NCBI RefSeq assembly: GCF_014203535.1
Contig: NZ_JACHJI010000013.1
Location: 62,001-126,000 of the forward strand
From: Streptomyces griseomycini
GTDB lineage: Bacteria; Actinomycetota; Actinomycetes; Streptomycetales; Streptomycetaceae
Length of the DNA: 64,000 bases
Direction: 5' to 3'
The first letter of the stretch is position 1. Every line of letters begins with the position of its first letter. Under the pieces are notes generated by a model, which saw only the letters and a program-made list of their open reading frames with translations, ran no database searches and was not told where the DNA came from. This document shows positions 1 through 8,360 of this stretch, piece by piece. The translations under genes and the position numbers were made by a program.

Positions 1-7
1 CCGCGCA

Positions 8-40
8 CCGGCACGGCACACCGGCGGCGTGCCGTGCCGG
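8..40. terminator. Hairpin at the left edge
   Basis: A perfect 12-bp inverted repeat (8-19 and 29-40, arm CCGGCACGGCAC) with a 9-base loop. It could end a gene lying left of the window. No T-tract follows, which is usual in Streptomyces. Confidence 0.45.
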
Positions 41-160
41 TTCCCGCGGGGGCGGACCGGTCCCGGGGCGAGGACGTCGTCGGCGTCCGGTCCGCCCGGC
101 CCGAGGGGACGGCGGGCGGCTGCTCCGTTCGCCGGGAACGCGCCCGGTCCCGTGCCCGGA

Positions 161-265
161 CGGCCGGGCGGCCCCCTGCTGCCGGGCGATCAGCGGGATC
201 CGGAGGCGGTCTCCCGGGCGGTCGCCGGACGCGACGCGGTGATCCACGACGCGGCCCTCGCCGGG
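161..265 (+). pseudogene. Possible remnant of an NAD-dependent epimerase/SDR gene
   Basis: In frame +2 about 35 codons read like the second beta-alpha unit of an extended SDR/epimerase: GDQRDPEAVSRAVAGRDAVI followed by HDAALAG. This matches the family pattern 'GD.rDpeavr.av.G.DaViH.AA'. No Rossmann GxxGxxG start precedes it and no Tyr-x-x-x-Lys region follows; the frame runs into low-complexity translation and the opposite-strand oxidoreductase. Most likely a decayed gene fragment, but chance similarity in GC-rich sequence cannot be excluded. Confidence 0.3.
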
Positions 266-305
266 GCCAGCGGCCCTGCGCGGCCGTGGCCGGGCCGGGT
301 GGGGC

Positions 306-1751
306 TCAGGCGTCCCGGTACGCCTCCAGCAGCCGCAGCCAGACCTCGCTGATCGTCGGGTACGAGGGGACCGCGTGCCACAGGCGGCCGACCGGGACCT
401 CGGCGGCGACGGCGACGGTCGCGGAGTGGAGGAGTTCGCCGACGCCGGGGCCGACGAAGGTGACGCCGCGCAGGATCTCGTCGTCGAGGTCGACGACCAT
501 GCGGGCGCGGCCCTTGTAGCCCTCGGCGTACAGGCCGGCGCCGGCGACCGTGGACAGGTCGACGTCGACGGCGCGGACGCGGTGCCCCTCCTGCTCCGCC
601 TCGGCCAGCGAGAGGCCGACGGCGGCCACCTCCGGGTCGGTGAAGACGACCTGGGGGACGGCGGCGTGGTCGGCGGTGGCGGTGTGGGCGCCCCAGTCCT
701 CCGCGTCCACGGGCTCGCCGGCGGCCCGGGCGACGATGGCGGCGCCCGCGATCCGGGCCTGGTACTTGCCCTGGTGGGTGAGCAGGGCGCGGTAGTTGAT
801 GTCGCCGACGGCGTACAGCCAGTCGTAGCCGGAGACCCGGAGGCTCTCGTCCACGCCGAGCCATACGCCGGGCCTCAGGCCGACCGTCTCCAGGCCGATG
901 TCGTCGGTGCGCGGGGCGCGGCCGGTGGCGAAGAGGATCTCGTCGGCCTCGATCCGGTCACCGCCGTCGGTGACGACCAGGACGGTGCCGTTCTCCCGGG
1001 TCACCGACTTCACCGAGGTGCCGGTGCGGATGTCCGCGCCGGCCTCGGTGAGGGCCTCGGCGACCAGTTCCCCGGCGAAGGGCTCCATGCGGGACAGCAG
1101 GCCGCTGCCGCGCACGAGGACCGTGACCCGCGAGCCGAGCGCCTGCCAGGCGGTGGCCATCTCGGCGGCGACCACCCCGCCGCCGACCACGACCAGCCGG
1201 CCGGGCACGGACCGGGAGCTGGTGGCCTCCCGGCTGGTCCACGGCCTGACCTCGGCGAGTCCGGGCAGGTCGGGCAGCTGGGCGCGGCTGCCGGTGCAGA
1301 GGGCGACGGCGTGCCGGGCGGTGAGGACCCGCCGGCCGCCGTCGGGGCCGGTGACGGTCACGGTGCGCGGGCCGGTGAGCCGTCCGTGGCCGCGGTGGAG
1401 GTCGGCTCCGATGCCCTCCAGCCACCGGACCTGGCCGTCGTCCTTCCAGTGGGAGGTGTAGGAGTCGCGGTGGGCGAGCACCGCGGCGACGTCCAGGGGG
1501 CCCTGGACCGACCGGCTCAGGCCGGGCGTGCGGCGGGCGTCGGCCCGGGCGATCACCGGGCGCAGCAGGGCCTTGCTGGGCATGCAGGCCCAGTAGGAGC
1601 ACTCGCCGCCCACCAGCTCGCTCTCCACGACCGCGGTGGTGAGCCCGGCGGCGCGGGTGCGGTCGGCGACGTTCTCCCCCACGGGCCCGGCTCCGAGCAC
1701 CACGACGTCGTAGGCGATGGGTTCCGTTCGCGTCGATTGCGTTTCCGTCAT
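306..1751 (-). CDS. FAD/NAD-dependent pyridine nucleotide-disulfide oxidoreductase (lipoamide dehydrogenase/mercuric reductase-like)
   Basis: A 481-aa cytoplasmic flavoprotein. The N-terminal dinucleotide site GAGPVG is near residue 20. The redox disulfide is GGECSYWACMPSK with C51 and C56 (CxxxxC). A second Rossmann motif (VVVGGGVVAAEMA) and a C-terminal dimerisation domain follow. In true lipoamide dehydrogenases the C-terminus carries a catalytic His in HPT-x-SE; here the sequence is SYPTISE, so that His is Tyr, closer to mercuric reductase-like members. The ATG at 1751 begins MTETQ; upstream codons in the same frame have no homologous look. It is divergent from thioredoxin with 118 bases between, so a thiol-redox role is plausible. 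The substrate is unknown. Confidence 0.88.
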   Translation of the reverse strand: MTETQSTRTEPIAYDVVVLGAGPVGENVADRTRAAGLTTAVVESELVGGECSYWACMPSKALLRPVIARADARRTPGLSRSVQGPLDVAAVLAHRDSYTSHWKDDGQVRWLEGIGADLHRGHGRLTGPRTVTVTGPDGGRRVLTARHAVALCTGSRAQLPDLPGLAEVRPWTSREATSSRSVPGRLVVVGGGVVAAEMATAWQALGSRVTVLVRGSGLLSRMEPFAGELVAEALTEAGADIRTGTSVKSVTRENGTVLVVTDGGDRIEADEILFATGRAPRTDDIGLETVGLRPGVWLGVDESLRVSGYDWLYAVGDINYRALLTHQGKYQARIAGAAIVARAAGEPVDAEDWGAHTATADHAAVPQVVFTDPEVAAVGLSLAEAEQEGHRVRAVDVDLSTVAGAGLYAEGYKGRARMVVDLDDEILRGVTFVGPGVGELLHSATVAVAAEVPVGRLWHAVPSYPTISEVWLRLLEAYRDA

Positions 1752-1801
1752 GGCGTCAGTCTGGTGGGTGGTGTGCGCGGTGGCCACATGGGTAGGGGCG
1801 C

Positions 1802-1827
1802 GGAATACGTGACCGGTCGGCCGTGTT
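1802..1827 (+). promoter_or_regulatory. SigR-type promoter of the thioredoxin gene
   Basis: GGAAT (1802-1806), exactly 18 bases, then GTT (1825-1827). This matches the established SigR disulfide-stress consensus GGAAT-N18-GTT of Streptomyces. It ends 42 bases before the thioredoxin start codon, a normal leader length, and thioredoxin genes are classic SigR targets. Confidence 0.75.
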
Positions 1828-1869
1828 GTGCCGACGGCCCGACCCGACACCAGGAAGAGGGAACACGCC

Positions 1870-2265
1870 ATGAGCAGCACCGTGGAGCTCACCAAGGAGA
1901 ACTTCGACCGGACGGTCACGGACAACGAGTTCGTCCTGATCGACTTCTGGGCGGCCTGGTGCGGTCCGTGCCGTCAGTTCGCGCCGGTGTACGAGAAGGC
2001 GGCGGAGGAGAACCCGGACCTGGTGTTCGGCAAGGTGGACACCGAGGCGCAGCCGGAGCTGGCCGCGGCCTTCGGCATCCAGTCGATCCCGACGCTGATG
2101 ATCGTCCGCGACCAGGTCGCCGTGTTCGCCCAGCCGGGTGCCCTGCCCGAGGCCGCCCTGACGGACGTCATCGGACAGGCCCGCAAGCTGGACATGGACG
2201 AGGTCCGCAAGCAGATCGCCGAGCAGCAGGCACAGCAGGGCCAGGCTCCGGGCCAGGGCGAGTAG
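1870..2265 (+). CDS. Thioredoxin
   Basis: A 131-aa thioredoxin that reduces protein disulfides in the cytoplasm. The active site WCGPC has its cysteines at 31 and 34, and the cis-proline motif SIPT follows about 45 residues later. The C-terminal tail is longer than in minimal thioredoxins and Gln-rich (EQQAQQGQAPGQGE). The ATG at 1870 has a strong purine-rich ribosome site (AGGAAGAGGGAA). A SigR-type promoter lies just upstream, so induction by disulfide stress is expected. The divergent neighbour is a disulfide oxidoreductase. One of several thioredoxins expected in a Streptomyces genome. Confidence 0.95.
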   Translation: MSSTVELTKENFDRTVTDNEFVLIDFWAAWCGPCRQFAPVYEKAAEENPDLVFGKVDTEAQPELAAAFGIQSIPTLMIVRDQVAVFAQPGALPEAALTDVIGQARKLDMDEVRKQIAEQQAQQGQAPGQGE

Positions 2266-2511
2266 GCCCTCCCCGGGGCACGGGGCACGGCGGCGGCCGG
2301 CCCGGGAACGGGTGGCGCGCACGCCGTCGTCCGCCGCACGCCGGTGAGGGGCTCCGGGCCGGTGTCACCGCCGGACGCGCTCCGCCGGGTCCGGGCCGCG
2401 GGCCGGATCCCGGAGGCGATGCCCGGCGGGGGTCCGTACCGGCGCCGCCCGCGGCGGGCTCGGCACCGCCCGCCGCGCGGGCCCCGGACCCGCCCGCCGC
2501 CCTCGGCCCCG

Positions 2512-3549
2512 TCAGCTGGACTCGCGCGGCACCACCGACGCCCCCAGCACCTTGTGCGCCTCGGGCCCGGCGGCCGGGTCGTGCACTGCGCGGTCGACCA
2601 GCTCGGCGAGCTCACGGCCCGACGGCAGTTCGAGGTGGACGGTGCTCAGCCGGGGCCGCAGCAACCGGCCCAGCATCAGGTTGTCCGCCCCGATCACGGC
2701 GGTCTCCTCGGGGATGCGGATGCCCTCGTCCTGGAGGGCGCGCATCAGGAGCATCGCGTACTCGTCGTTGTACGTGAACACGGCGTCGAGGCCGAGGGCG
2801 CGCCAGCGGGCGGCGAGCCGCGCGGCGGCGCCCTCGTCGTGGGCGAGGGGCAGCTCGGTGACCGTGGCGTCCGTACCGCGCAGGGCCTCGCGCACCCCGG
2901 CCAGGCGGGGCGCGGAGAACGCCTCCAGACCGGGTTCCCGCGGAACGACGACGCCGATCCGGCGCCGGCCCCGGTCGAAGAGGTGGGCGCCCGCGCTGTG
3001 ACCGACGACGTCGTGGTCCATGAGCAGGGCGTGCGCGCCCTCGACGGACTCGGGACCGAGGGTGACGACGGCCCGCGCCCCGGAGCGCTTGAGCACCTCG
3101 ACACCCTGCGGACCGAGCCCGGAACCGGGGACCAGGACCGCCACGGGCCGCAGTTCGGCCCAGGCACGGGCGGCCTCGTCGTCCTGCGGGCCGACGGTGC
3201 CGTACTGCACGACCGTGTAGTCGAGGCGGCCGAGCGCCCCCTGGAGGTCGTTGATGAACTGGCTGTAGAGCGGGCCGACGGGGAAGGCCGGCGCGGGCAT
3301 CAGCACCATGCGGGTGTGCCCGGCGCGCAGGCTGCGGGCCGCCGCGTGCGGCACGTACCCGAGTTCCTTCGCGGCCTCGCGGACCCGGCGCCGGGTGGGC
3401 TCGCTGATCCGGACGGCACCGGCGTTGTTCAGGACGTAGGAGACGGTCGCGCGCGAGACGCCGGCCAGGCGGGCCACATCGGCGCTCGTGGGAACGGAGC
3501 GCGTCGGTGCGGGGGACGCGGGCGGGGGCGTTTTCGGTATCTGCACCAT
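2512..3549 (-). CDS. LacI-family transcriptional regulator
   Basis: A 345-aa repressor-type regulator. An N-terminal helix-turn-helix (SADVARLAGVSRATVSYVLN, about residues 20-40) is followed by a periplasmic-binding-protein-like effector domain with the usual VIGADN motif near the end. The start at 3549 (MVQIPK) is preceded by AAGGA at 11 bases; an ATG 12 bases upstream (3561) directly abuts that site and is less likely. No sugar enzyme or transporter adjoins it, so its target and ligand cannot be read from context. The gene upstream is an unrelated TetR regulator. Confidence 0.88.
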   Translation of the reverse strand: MVQIPKTPPPASPAPTRSVPTSADVARLAGVSRATVSYVLNNAGAVRISEPTRRRVREAAKELGYVPHAAARSLRAGHTRMVLMPAPAFPVGPLYSQFINDLQGALGRLDYTVVQYGTVGPQDDEAARAWAELRPVAVLVPGSGLGPQGVEVLKRSGARAVVTLGPESVEGAHALLMDHDVVGHSAGAHLFDRGRRRIGVVVPREPGLEAFSAPRLAGVREALRGTDATVTELPLAHDEGAAARLAARWRALGLDAVFTYNDEYAMLLMRALQDEGIRIPEETAVIGADNLMLGRLLRPRLSTVHLELPSGRELAELVDRAVHDPAAGPEAHKVLGASVVPRESS

Positions 3550-3603
3550 GACGTACCGCATCCTTGCAGAAGGCGGAACGGGGCTCTCGACCGGGTGAGT
3601 TGA

Positions 3604-3628
3604 GGGCCCCGCGGACGACCGCGGTCCC
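3604..3628. terminator. Imperfect hairpin between the TetR and LacI genes
   Basis: Inverted repeat GGG-CCGCGG around an ACGA loop with one extra base in the left arm. It follows the TetR gene stop on the minus strand and could terminate it before the LacI gene. Confidence 0.4.
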
Positions 3629-3638
3629 GGGCGTCGGA

Positions 3639-4301
3639 TCAGCGGGAGGGAGTCCGGCCCGTCACCCGGTCGACCAGGTCCACCCACGCCGATTCCAGCC
3701 GCTCCGGCGGCATGCCGCACTGCCGGGTCAGGTGGTGGATCAGAGCGGGGTCGAGCTGGGCCAGCAGGGTGTGGGCGAGGATCTCGCAGTCCGCGTCCGG
3801 CACCGCCTCGCGCAGCAGCAGGGTGACGTGGTGGCGCAGCACCCGGCGGGGCGGGCTGGTGAAGCGGCGGCCGGCCTCCGGTTCGGCCGCCAGCTGCAGC
3901 TCCAGTTCGTCGGCGGTCCGGCGGAGCACGGCGAGGCCGAACGCCCGCAGCCGCTCCGCGGGCGGCGCGCCCGGTCCCAGGGGCGGGGGCCCGGTGAGGA
4001 AGGCGGCCTGGAACTTCTTCTCGGAGTGGTCGAGCAGCGCCGTGAGCAGTCCGGTGCGGTCGCCGAAGCGGCGGAAGACCGTGCCCTTGCCCACACGGGC
4101 GGCGGCGGCCACCGCCTCCATGGTGACGCTGTCCGCGCCGCGCTCGGCCACGAGCCGCGCGGCCGCCTCCAGCAGCCGGGCCCGGTTGCGCGCGGCGTCG
4201 GCGCGCAGGCAGGGCTCGTCCACGTCGAGACCGAGCTGCAGCAACTCCTGCGGCTCGCCGGGCTCTTGGGGCGTCGGGATGGGCGACGGCACTGCGGACA
4301 T
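3639..4301 (-). CDS. TetR-family transcriptional regulator
   Basis: A 220-aa regulator. The N-terminal HTH (TMEAVAAAARVGKGTVFRRF) starts near residue 60 after a short acidic leader; the C-terminal domain is a variable helical ligand domain. The start at 4301 (MSAV) is chosen; an ATG at 4319 would add six residues. The gene is divergent from an NADPH-dependent FMN reductase at 4423, and two near-identical palindromes (4332-4343 and 4368-4381) lie between them. It probably represses both itself and the reductase. The inducer is unknown. Confidence 0.9.
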   Translation of the reverse strand: MSAVPSPIPTPQEPGEPQELLQLGLDVDEPCLRADAARNRARLLEAAARLVAERGADSVTMEAVAAAARVGKGTVFRRFGDRTGLLTALLDHSEKKFQAAFLTGPPPLGPGAPPAERLRAFGLAVLRRTADELELQLAAEPEAGRRFTSPPRRVLRHHVTLLLREAVPDADCEILAHTLLAQLDPALIHHLTRQCGMPPERLESAWVDLVDRVTGRTPSR

Positions 4302-4331
4302 GAAGACAGCGTAAAGCATCGGGAAGAAACT

Positions 4332-4381
4332 GGACCGCGGTCCGGTTAGAGTGCTACAACAGAGAAACGGACCTCGGTCCG
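4332..4381. promoter_or_regulatory. Paired TetR operator palindromes
   Basis: Site 1 is the perfect 12-bp palindrome GGACCGCGGTCC (4332-4343). Site 2 is CGGACCTCGGTCCG (4368-4381), palindromic at 12 of 14 positions. They share GGACC-N2-GGTCC and sit between the divergent TetR and FMN reductase genes, the standard place for TetR autoregulatory operators. Confidence 0.7.
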
Positions 4382-4422
4382 GATCGTAGACGCAGCACTT
4401 CCCCCCTTCCCTGGAGTTCGCC

Positions 4423-4986
4423 ATGTCTGTCCGCATCCTCGCCCTCGTCGGCAGCCTCCGCGCCGGCTCGCACAACCGCCAGCTCGCCGAGGCCGCAGCC
4501 AAGATCGCTCCGGAGGGCTCCGAGGTGGCGCTCTACGAGGGGCTCGCGGAGATCCCCTTCTACAACGAGGACATCGACGTCGAGGGCAGCGTCCCGGCCG
4601 CCGCCGTCCGGCTCCGCGAGGCCGCCGCCGGCGCCGACGCCCTGCTGCTCTTCACGCCCGAGTACAACGGCACGATGCCCGCCGTCCTGAAGAACGCCAT
4701 CGACTGGCTGTCCCGCCCCTACGGCACCGGCGCCGTCAGCGGCAAGCCCGTCGCCGTGATCGGTACCGCCTTCGGGCAGTACGGCGGCGTCTGGGCGCAC
4801 GACGAGGCCCGCAAGGCCGTGGGCATCGCGGGCGGCAGGGTGATCGAGGACGTCAAGCTCGCCATCCCGGGCTCCGTGACCCGTTTCGCCGAGCTCCACC
4901 CGGCCGACGACGCCGAGGTCGCCGAGCAGCTGACCGAGGTCGTCGCCCGTCTGCGCGACCACGCCGCGGAGCCGGCCGCGGCCTGA
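4423..4986 (+). CDS. NADPH-dependent FMN reductase family protein
   Basis: A 187-aa flavodoxin-fold reductase of the type that includes ChrR-like chromate/quinone reductases. The FMN phosphate loop GSLRAGSHN is at residues 10-18, and the family motif PEYNGTMPAVLKNAIDWLS follows. These enzymes transfer electrons from NAD(P)H to quinones, azo dyes or metal ions through bound FMN. The start has GGAG eight bases upstream. It is probably controlled by the divergent TetR through the palindromes in the shared promoter region. The true substrate is unknown; quinone detoxification is a reasonable inference. Confidence 0.9.
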   Translation: MSVRILALVGSLRAGSHNRQLAEAAAKIAPEGSEVALYEGLAEIPFYNEDIDVEGSVPAAAVRLREAAAGADALLLFTPEYNGTMPAVLKNAIDWLSRPYGTGAVSGKPVAVIGTAFGQYGGVWAHDEARKAVGIAGGRVIEDVKLAIPGSVTRFAELHPADDAEVAEQLTEVVARLRDHAAEPAAA

Positions 4987-5009
4987 TCACGGCCGACACG
5001 TCCGACGCC

Positions 5010-5046
5010 CGCGGGGGCCGGAGCCTGCACGGCTCCGGCCCCCGCG
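5010..5046. terminator. Bidirectional terminator hairpin
   Basis: A 16-bp perfect stem (CGCGGGGGCCGGAGCC pairing with its complement at 5031-5046) and a 5-base loop TGCAC, between the convergent FMN reductase and XdhC-family genes. Confidence 0.75.
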
Positions 5047-5065
5047 CCGTGCGCGTGCCCGTCGC

Positions 5066-6232
5066 TCAGGCGGCGCCCGCCGCGCTCCGCTCGACGTCGC
5101 GGTCGTGGCGGTCGTCCCGGTCGTCGCGGTGGATCGGCACGTCCGAGCCGGTCAGGGGCGCGCCCGTGCCGCCCCGGCGGGCCGCGACGATCTCCGCCGC
5201 GATGGACAGGGCGGTCTCCTCCGGCGTACGGGCGCCGAGGTCGAGGCCGATCGGGGACCTGAGCCGGGCCAGCTCCCGCTCCCCCACGCCCGCCTCGCGC
5301 AGCCGCCGCTCGCGGTCGGCGTGGGTACGGCGCGACCCCATCGCCCCCACGAAGGCCACCGGCATCCGCAGGGCCTCCTTCAGCAGGGGGACGTCGAACT
5401 TCGGGTCATGGGTGAGCACGCACAGCACCGTGCGCGCGTCGGTCGCGGTGCCGCGCAGGTAGCGGTGCGGCCAGTCGACCACGACCTCGTCGGCCTCCGG
5501 GAACCGGGCCCGGGTGGCGAAGACCGGGCGGGCGTCGCAGACGGTGACACGGTGGCCGAGGAACCTGCCCACCCGCACCAGGGCCGCCGCGAAGTCGATC
5601 GCACCGAAGACGATCATGCGGGGCGGCGGTACCGAGGACTCGACGAACAAGGTGAGTCCGCCGGGGCAGCGGGAACCGTCCGCGGACAGGTCGACCGTGC
5701 CGGTGCGCCCGCCGTCCAGCAGGGCCCGGGCCTCGGCCGCCGCCGTCCGGTCCAGCTCCGGGTCCCCGCCGAGGCCGCCCTCGCAGGAGCCGTCCGGGCG
5801 GACGAACAGGGCCCCGCCGAGCAGGTCCGCCGGGCCCCGGACGACCCGGGCGAGGGCCCCCGGCTCGCCCCGGACGGCGGCCGAGAGCGCCGATCGGAGC
5901 ACCTGCCGGACGGGGGCGCGGGCGCCGACCGGGGTCACCAGGACGTCGATGACGCCGCCGCAGGTCAGGCCCGCCGCGAAGGCGTCCTCGTCACTGTGGC
6001 CGAACCGCTCGACCCGCGTCCCGTCGTCCTCGAGCGCCCGCACGCACAGCTCGTACACCGCGCCCTCCACGCAGCCGCCGGAGACCGAGCCGATCGCCGT
6101 GCCCTCGCGGTCGACGGCGAGGGCGGCGCCCGGGCCGCGCGGTGCGCTGCCGTTCACGGACACGACCGTGGCCACGGCGAACTCCCTGCCTTCGTCCAGC
6201 CATCGGCACAGCTCACCGGCGACGTCAGACAC
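5066..6232 (-). CDS. XdhC-family molybdenum cofactor insertion/maturation protein (PaoD/XdhC-like)
   Basis: A 388-aa protein. XdhC proteins bind molybdopterin, help insert sulfurated cofactor into molybdenum hydroxylases and do not join the final enzyme. The XdhC domain motif GSVSGGCVEGAVYE is near residue 50, and a C-terminal Rossmann domain (VFGAIDFAAALVRVGRFLGH, then VGAMGSRRTH) is typical. The GTG start at 6232 overlaps the stop of the upstream molybdopterin subunit by 8 bases, so it is the last gene of a four-gene operon on the minus strand. Confidence 0.9.
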   Translation of the reverse strand: MSDVAGELCRWLDEGREFAVATVVSVNGSAPRGPGAALAVDREGTAIGSVSGGCVEGAVYELCVRALEDDGTRVERFGHSDEDAFAAGLTCGGVIDVLVTPVGARAPVRQVLRSALSAAVRGEPGALARVVRGPADLLGGALFVRPDGSCEGGLGGDPELDRTAAAEARALLDGGRTGTVDLSADGSRCPGGLTLFVESSVPPPRMIVFGAIDFAAALVRVGRFLGHRVTVCDARPVFATRARFPEADEVVVDWPHRYLRGTATDARTVLCVLTHDPKFDVPLLKEALRMPVAFVGAMGSRRTHADRERRLREAGVGERELARLRSPIGLDLGARTPEETALSIAAEIVAARRGGTGAPLTGSDVPIHRDDRDDRHDRDVERSAAGAA

Positions 6233-8360
6233 GCGGCCCTCCCGCCCGCAGCACCCGGTCCGGGCGGATGGGCAGGTCGCGGTGGCGTACGCCGGTCGCG
6301 TGCCAGACCGCGTTGGCGACGGCCGCCGCGGCGCCCACGATGCCGACCTCGCCGATGCCCTTGATGCCGACCGGGTCGTCGGGGTCCGGGTCGTCCACCC
6401 AGTCCGCCTCGATCGCCGGCACGTCGGCGTGGGTGGCGATGTGGTAGCCGGCCAGGTCGGCGCCGTGGACGCCGCCCGAGGCGTGGTCGCGGACCGCCTC
6501 CTCGTGCAGGGCCATGGAGATGCCCCAGGTCATGCCGCCGACGAGCTGGCTGCGCGCGGTGAGCGGGTTGACGATCCGGCCCGCCGCGAAGATCCCCAGC
6601 ATCCGGCGCACCCGCACCTCACCGGTGGTGACGTCCACGGCGACCTCGGCGAACTGCGCCCCGAAGGAGTGCCGCTCCTTCTGGGCGAGGGCGCCGAGGG
6701 CGGCGGTGGTGTCGGAGCGCACGGTGACGCCCTCCGGCGGCACGGCGACGCCCGGCAGGAGCCGGTCCCGCAGTTCCTCGGCGGCGACGGTGACCGCCCA
6801 GGCCCAGGACCGGGTGCCCATCGAGCCGCCGGCCAGCCCCGCCGGCCCGAAGTCGCTGTCGCCGATCCGCACCCGGACCCGGTCGGGCGCCACCCGCAGC
6901 GCGTCGGCGGCGACCAGGGTGAGCGCCGTACGGGCCCCGGTGCCGATGTCGGCCGCGGCGATCCGCACGGTGAAGGTGCCGTCCGCCTCGGCGGTCACCG
7001 CGGCCGTCGACGGGAGGGCCCCCGCGGGGAAGGAGGCGGCGGCCGTGCCGGTGCCGAGCAGCCAGCGCCCGTCGCGCCGCACGCCGGGGCGCGGGTCGCG
7101 GCCGGCCCAGCCGAAGCGGCGGGCGCCCTCGCGGAAGCAGGCGGCCAGGTTGCGGCCGGCGAACGGCAGCCCGGAGACCGGGCCCCGCTCGGGCTCGTTG
7201 CGCAGCCGCAGCTCGATCGGGTCGACGCCGCACTTCTCGGCGAGTTCGTCGAGGGCCGCCTCCAGCGCGAACGATCCCGGCGCCTCGCCCGGCGCGCGCA
7301 TCCACGTCGGGGAGGGCACGTCCAGCCGTACGACCTCGTTCACCGTGCGGTGGGCGTCGGCGTCGTACATCACCCGGGCCGGCCCGGCGCCCGGCTCGAC
7401 GAACTCCCACACCGTCGACGTCTGGTTCAGCGAGCGGTGCTCCAGGGCGCGCAGCCGCCCGTCGGCGTCGGCGCCGAGCCGGATCCGCTGGGTGGTGGGG
7501 CTGCGGTAGCCGGTGAGCGAGAACATCTGACGGCGAGTCAGCACGACGCGCACCGGACGCCGCAGGGCGGTCGCGGCCATCACGGCGGACACCTGGTGGG
7601 CCCGCAGGCCCTTGCTGCCGAAGCCGCCGCCGACGTGCTCGGAGCGCACCCGCACGGCGGACGGTTCGAGGGAGAACATCCTGGCGAGTTCGTCGGCGAC
7701 CCAGGTGGTGCCCTGGTTGGAGTCGACGACCTCGAGCCGGCCGCCGTCCCACCGGGCGGTCGCCGCGTGCGGCTCCATCATGGCGTGGTGTTCCTCGGGC
7801 GTGGTGTACTCCGCGTCCACCACGTGGGCGGAGGCGGCGAGTCCGGCCTCCAGGTCGCCCTTCTCCGTCGCGGCGGGCATGTGCCCGTCCACCGGGTACG
7901 CGTCCGGGCGGTCCGCACGGAACGCGATGTCGTGCGGCTGCCGTTCGTAGGTGACGACGAGCGCCTCGGCGGCCTCGCGGGCCTGTTCGGGGGTCTCGGC
8001 GACGACGAGCGCGACGGGCCACCCGGCGTGCGGGATCCGGTCGTGCTGGAAGACGGCGGCGGTCGGGTCCGGCGGGACGCCCAGGATGCCGGTGTAGTCG
8101 GTGTCGACGCGCGGGGCGTTCCCGTGGTGCAGGACGGCGAGCACGCCCGGCATGCCGAGCACGCCGGAGGCCCCGACGGAGCGGATCCGGCCGCGGGCGA
8201 CCGTGGACAGCACCAGGCGCCCGTGGGCGAGGTCCGCGAAGGGGACGTCGCCGGCGTAGCGGGCGGCCCCGGTGACCTTGTCGCGGCCCTCCACGCGTAT
8301 GTGCGCGGTGCCGACGGCACCGGTCACCGGCGTGCGGCCGGTCGTGGGGGCGGTGGTCAT
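6225..8360 (-). CDS. Molybdopterin-binding (large) subunit of a PaoC/YagR-type aldehyde or xanthine oxidoreductase
   Basis: The 711-aa catalytic subunit of a molybdenum hydroxylase. It starts with the usual 'IRVEGRDKVTGAARYAGD' block after a short Thr-rich lead, has an MCD-binding region in the middle (GGGFGSKG), and ends with GIGEVGIVGAAAAVANAV, which carries the conserved active-site Glu. At about 710 aa it fits the separate-subunit PaoC/YagR class rather than fused xanthine dehydrogenase. The ATG at 8360 overlaps the upstream FAD-subunit stop as ATGA. The substrate (aromatic aldehyde, purine or other) cannot be told from sequence. Confidence 0.92.
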   Translation of the reverse strand: MTTAPTTGRTPVTGAVGTAHIRVEGRDKVTGAARYAGDVPFADLAHGRLVLSTVARGRIRSVGASGVLGMPGVLAVLHHGNAPRVDTDYTGILGVPPDPTAAVFQHDRIPHAGWPVALVVAETPEQAREAAEALVVTYERQPHDIAFRADRPDAYPVDGHMPAATEKGDLEAGLAASAHVVDAEYTTPEEHHAMMEPHAATARWDGGRLEVVDSNQGTTWVADELARMFSLEPSAVRVRSEHVGGGFGSKGLRAHQVSAVMAATALRRPVRVVLTRRQMFSLTGYRSPTTQRIRLGADADGRLRALEHRSLNQTSTVWEFVEPGAGPARVMYDADAHRTVNEVVRLDVPSPTWMRAPGEAPGSFALEAALDELAEKCGVDPIELRLRNEPERGPVSGLPFAGRNLAACFREGARRFGWAGRDPRPGVRRDGRWLLGTGTAAASFPAGALPSTAAVTAEADGTFTVRIAAADIGTGARTALTLVAADALRVAPDRVRVRIGDSDFGPAGLAGGSMGTRSWAWAVTVAAEELRDRLLPGVAVPPEGVTVRSDTTAALGALAQKERHSFGAQFAEVAVDVTTGEVRVRRMLGIFAAGRIVNPLTARSQLVGGMTWGISMALHEEAVRDHASGGVHGADLAGYHIATHADVPAIEADWVDDPDPDDPVGIKGIGEVGIVGAAAAVANAVWHATGVRHRDLPIRPDRVLRAGGPRV

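Noticed and set aside
375..2777. A very long plus-strand open frame across the oxidoreductase and thioredoxin genes
   Set aside because: It is antisense or out of frame to two recognisable genes and reads as low-complexity Gly/Ala/Arg/Pro; such frames arise from the GC-rich third codon position.
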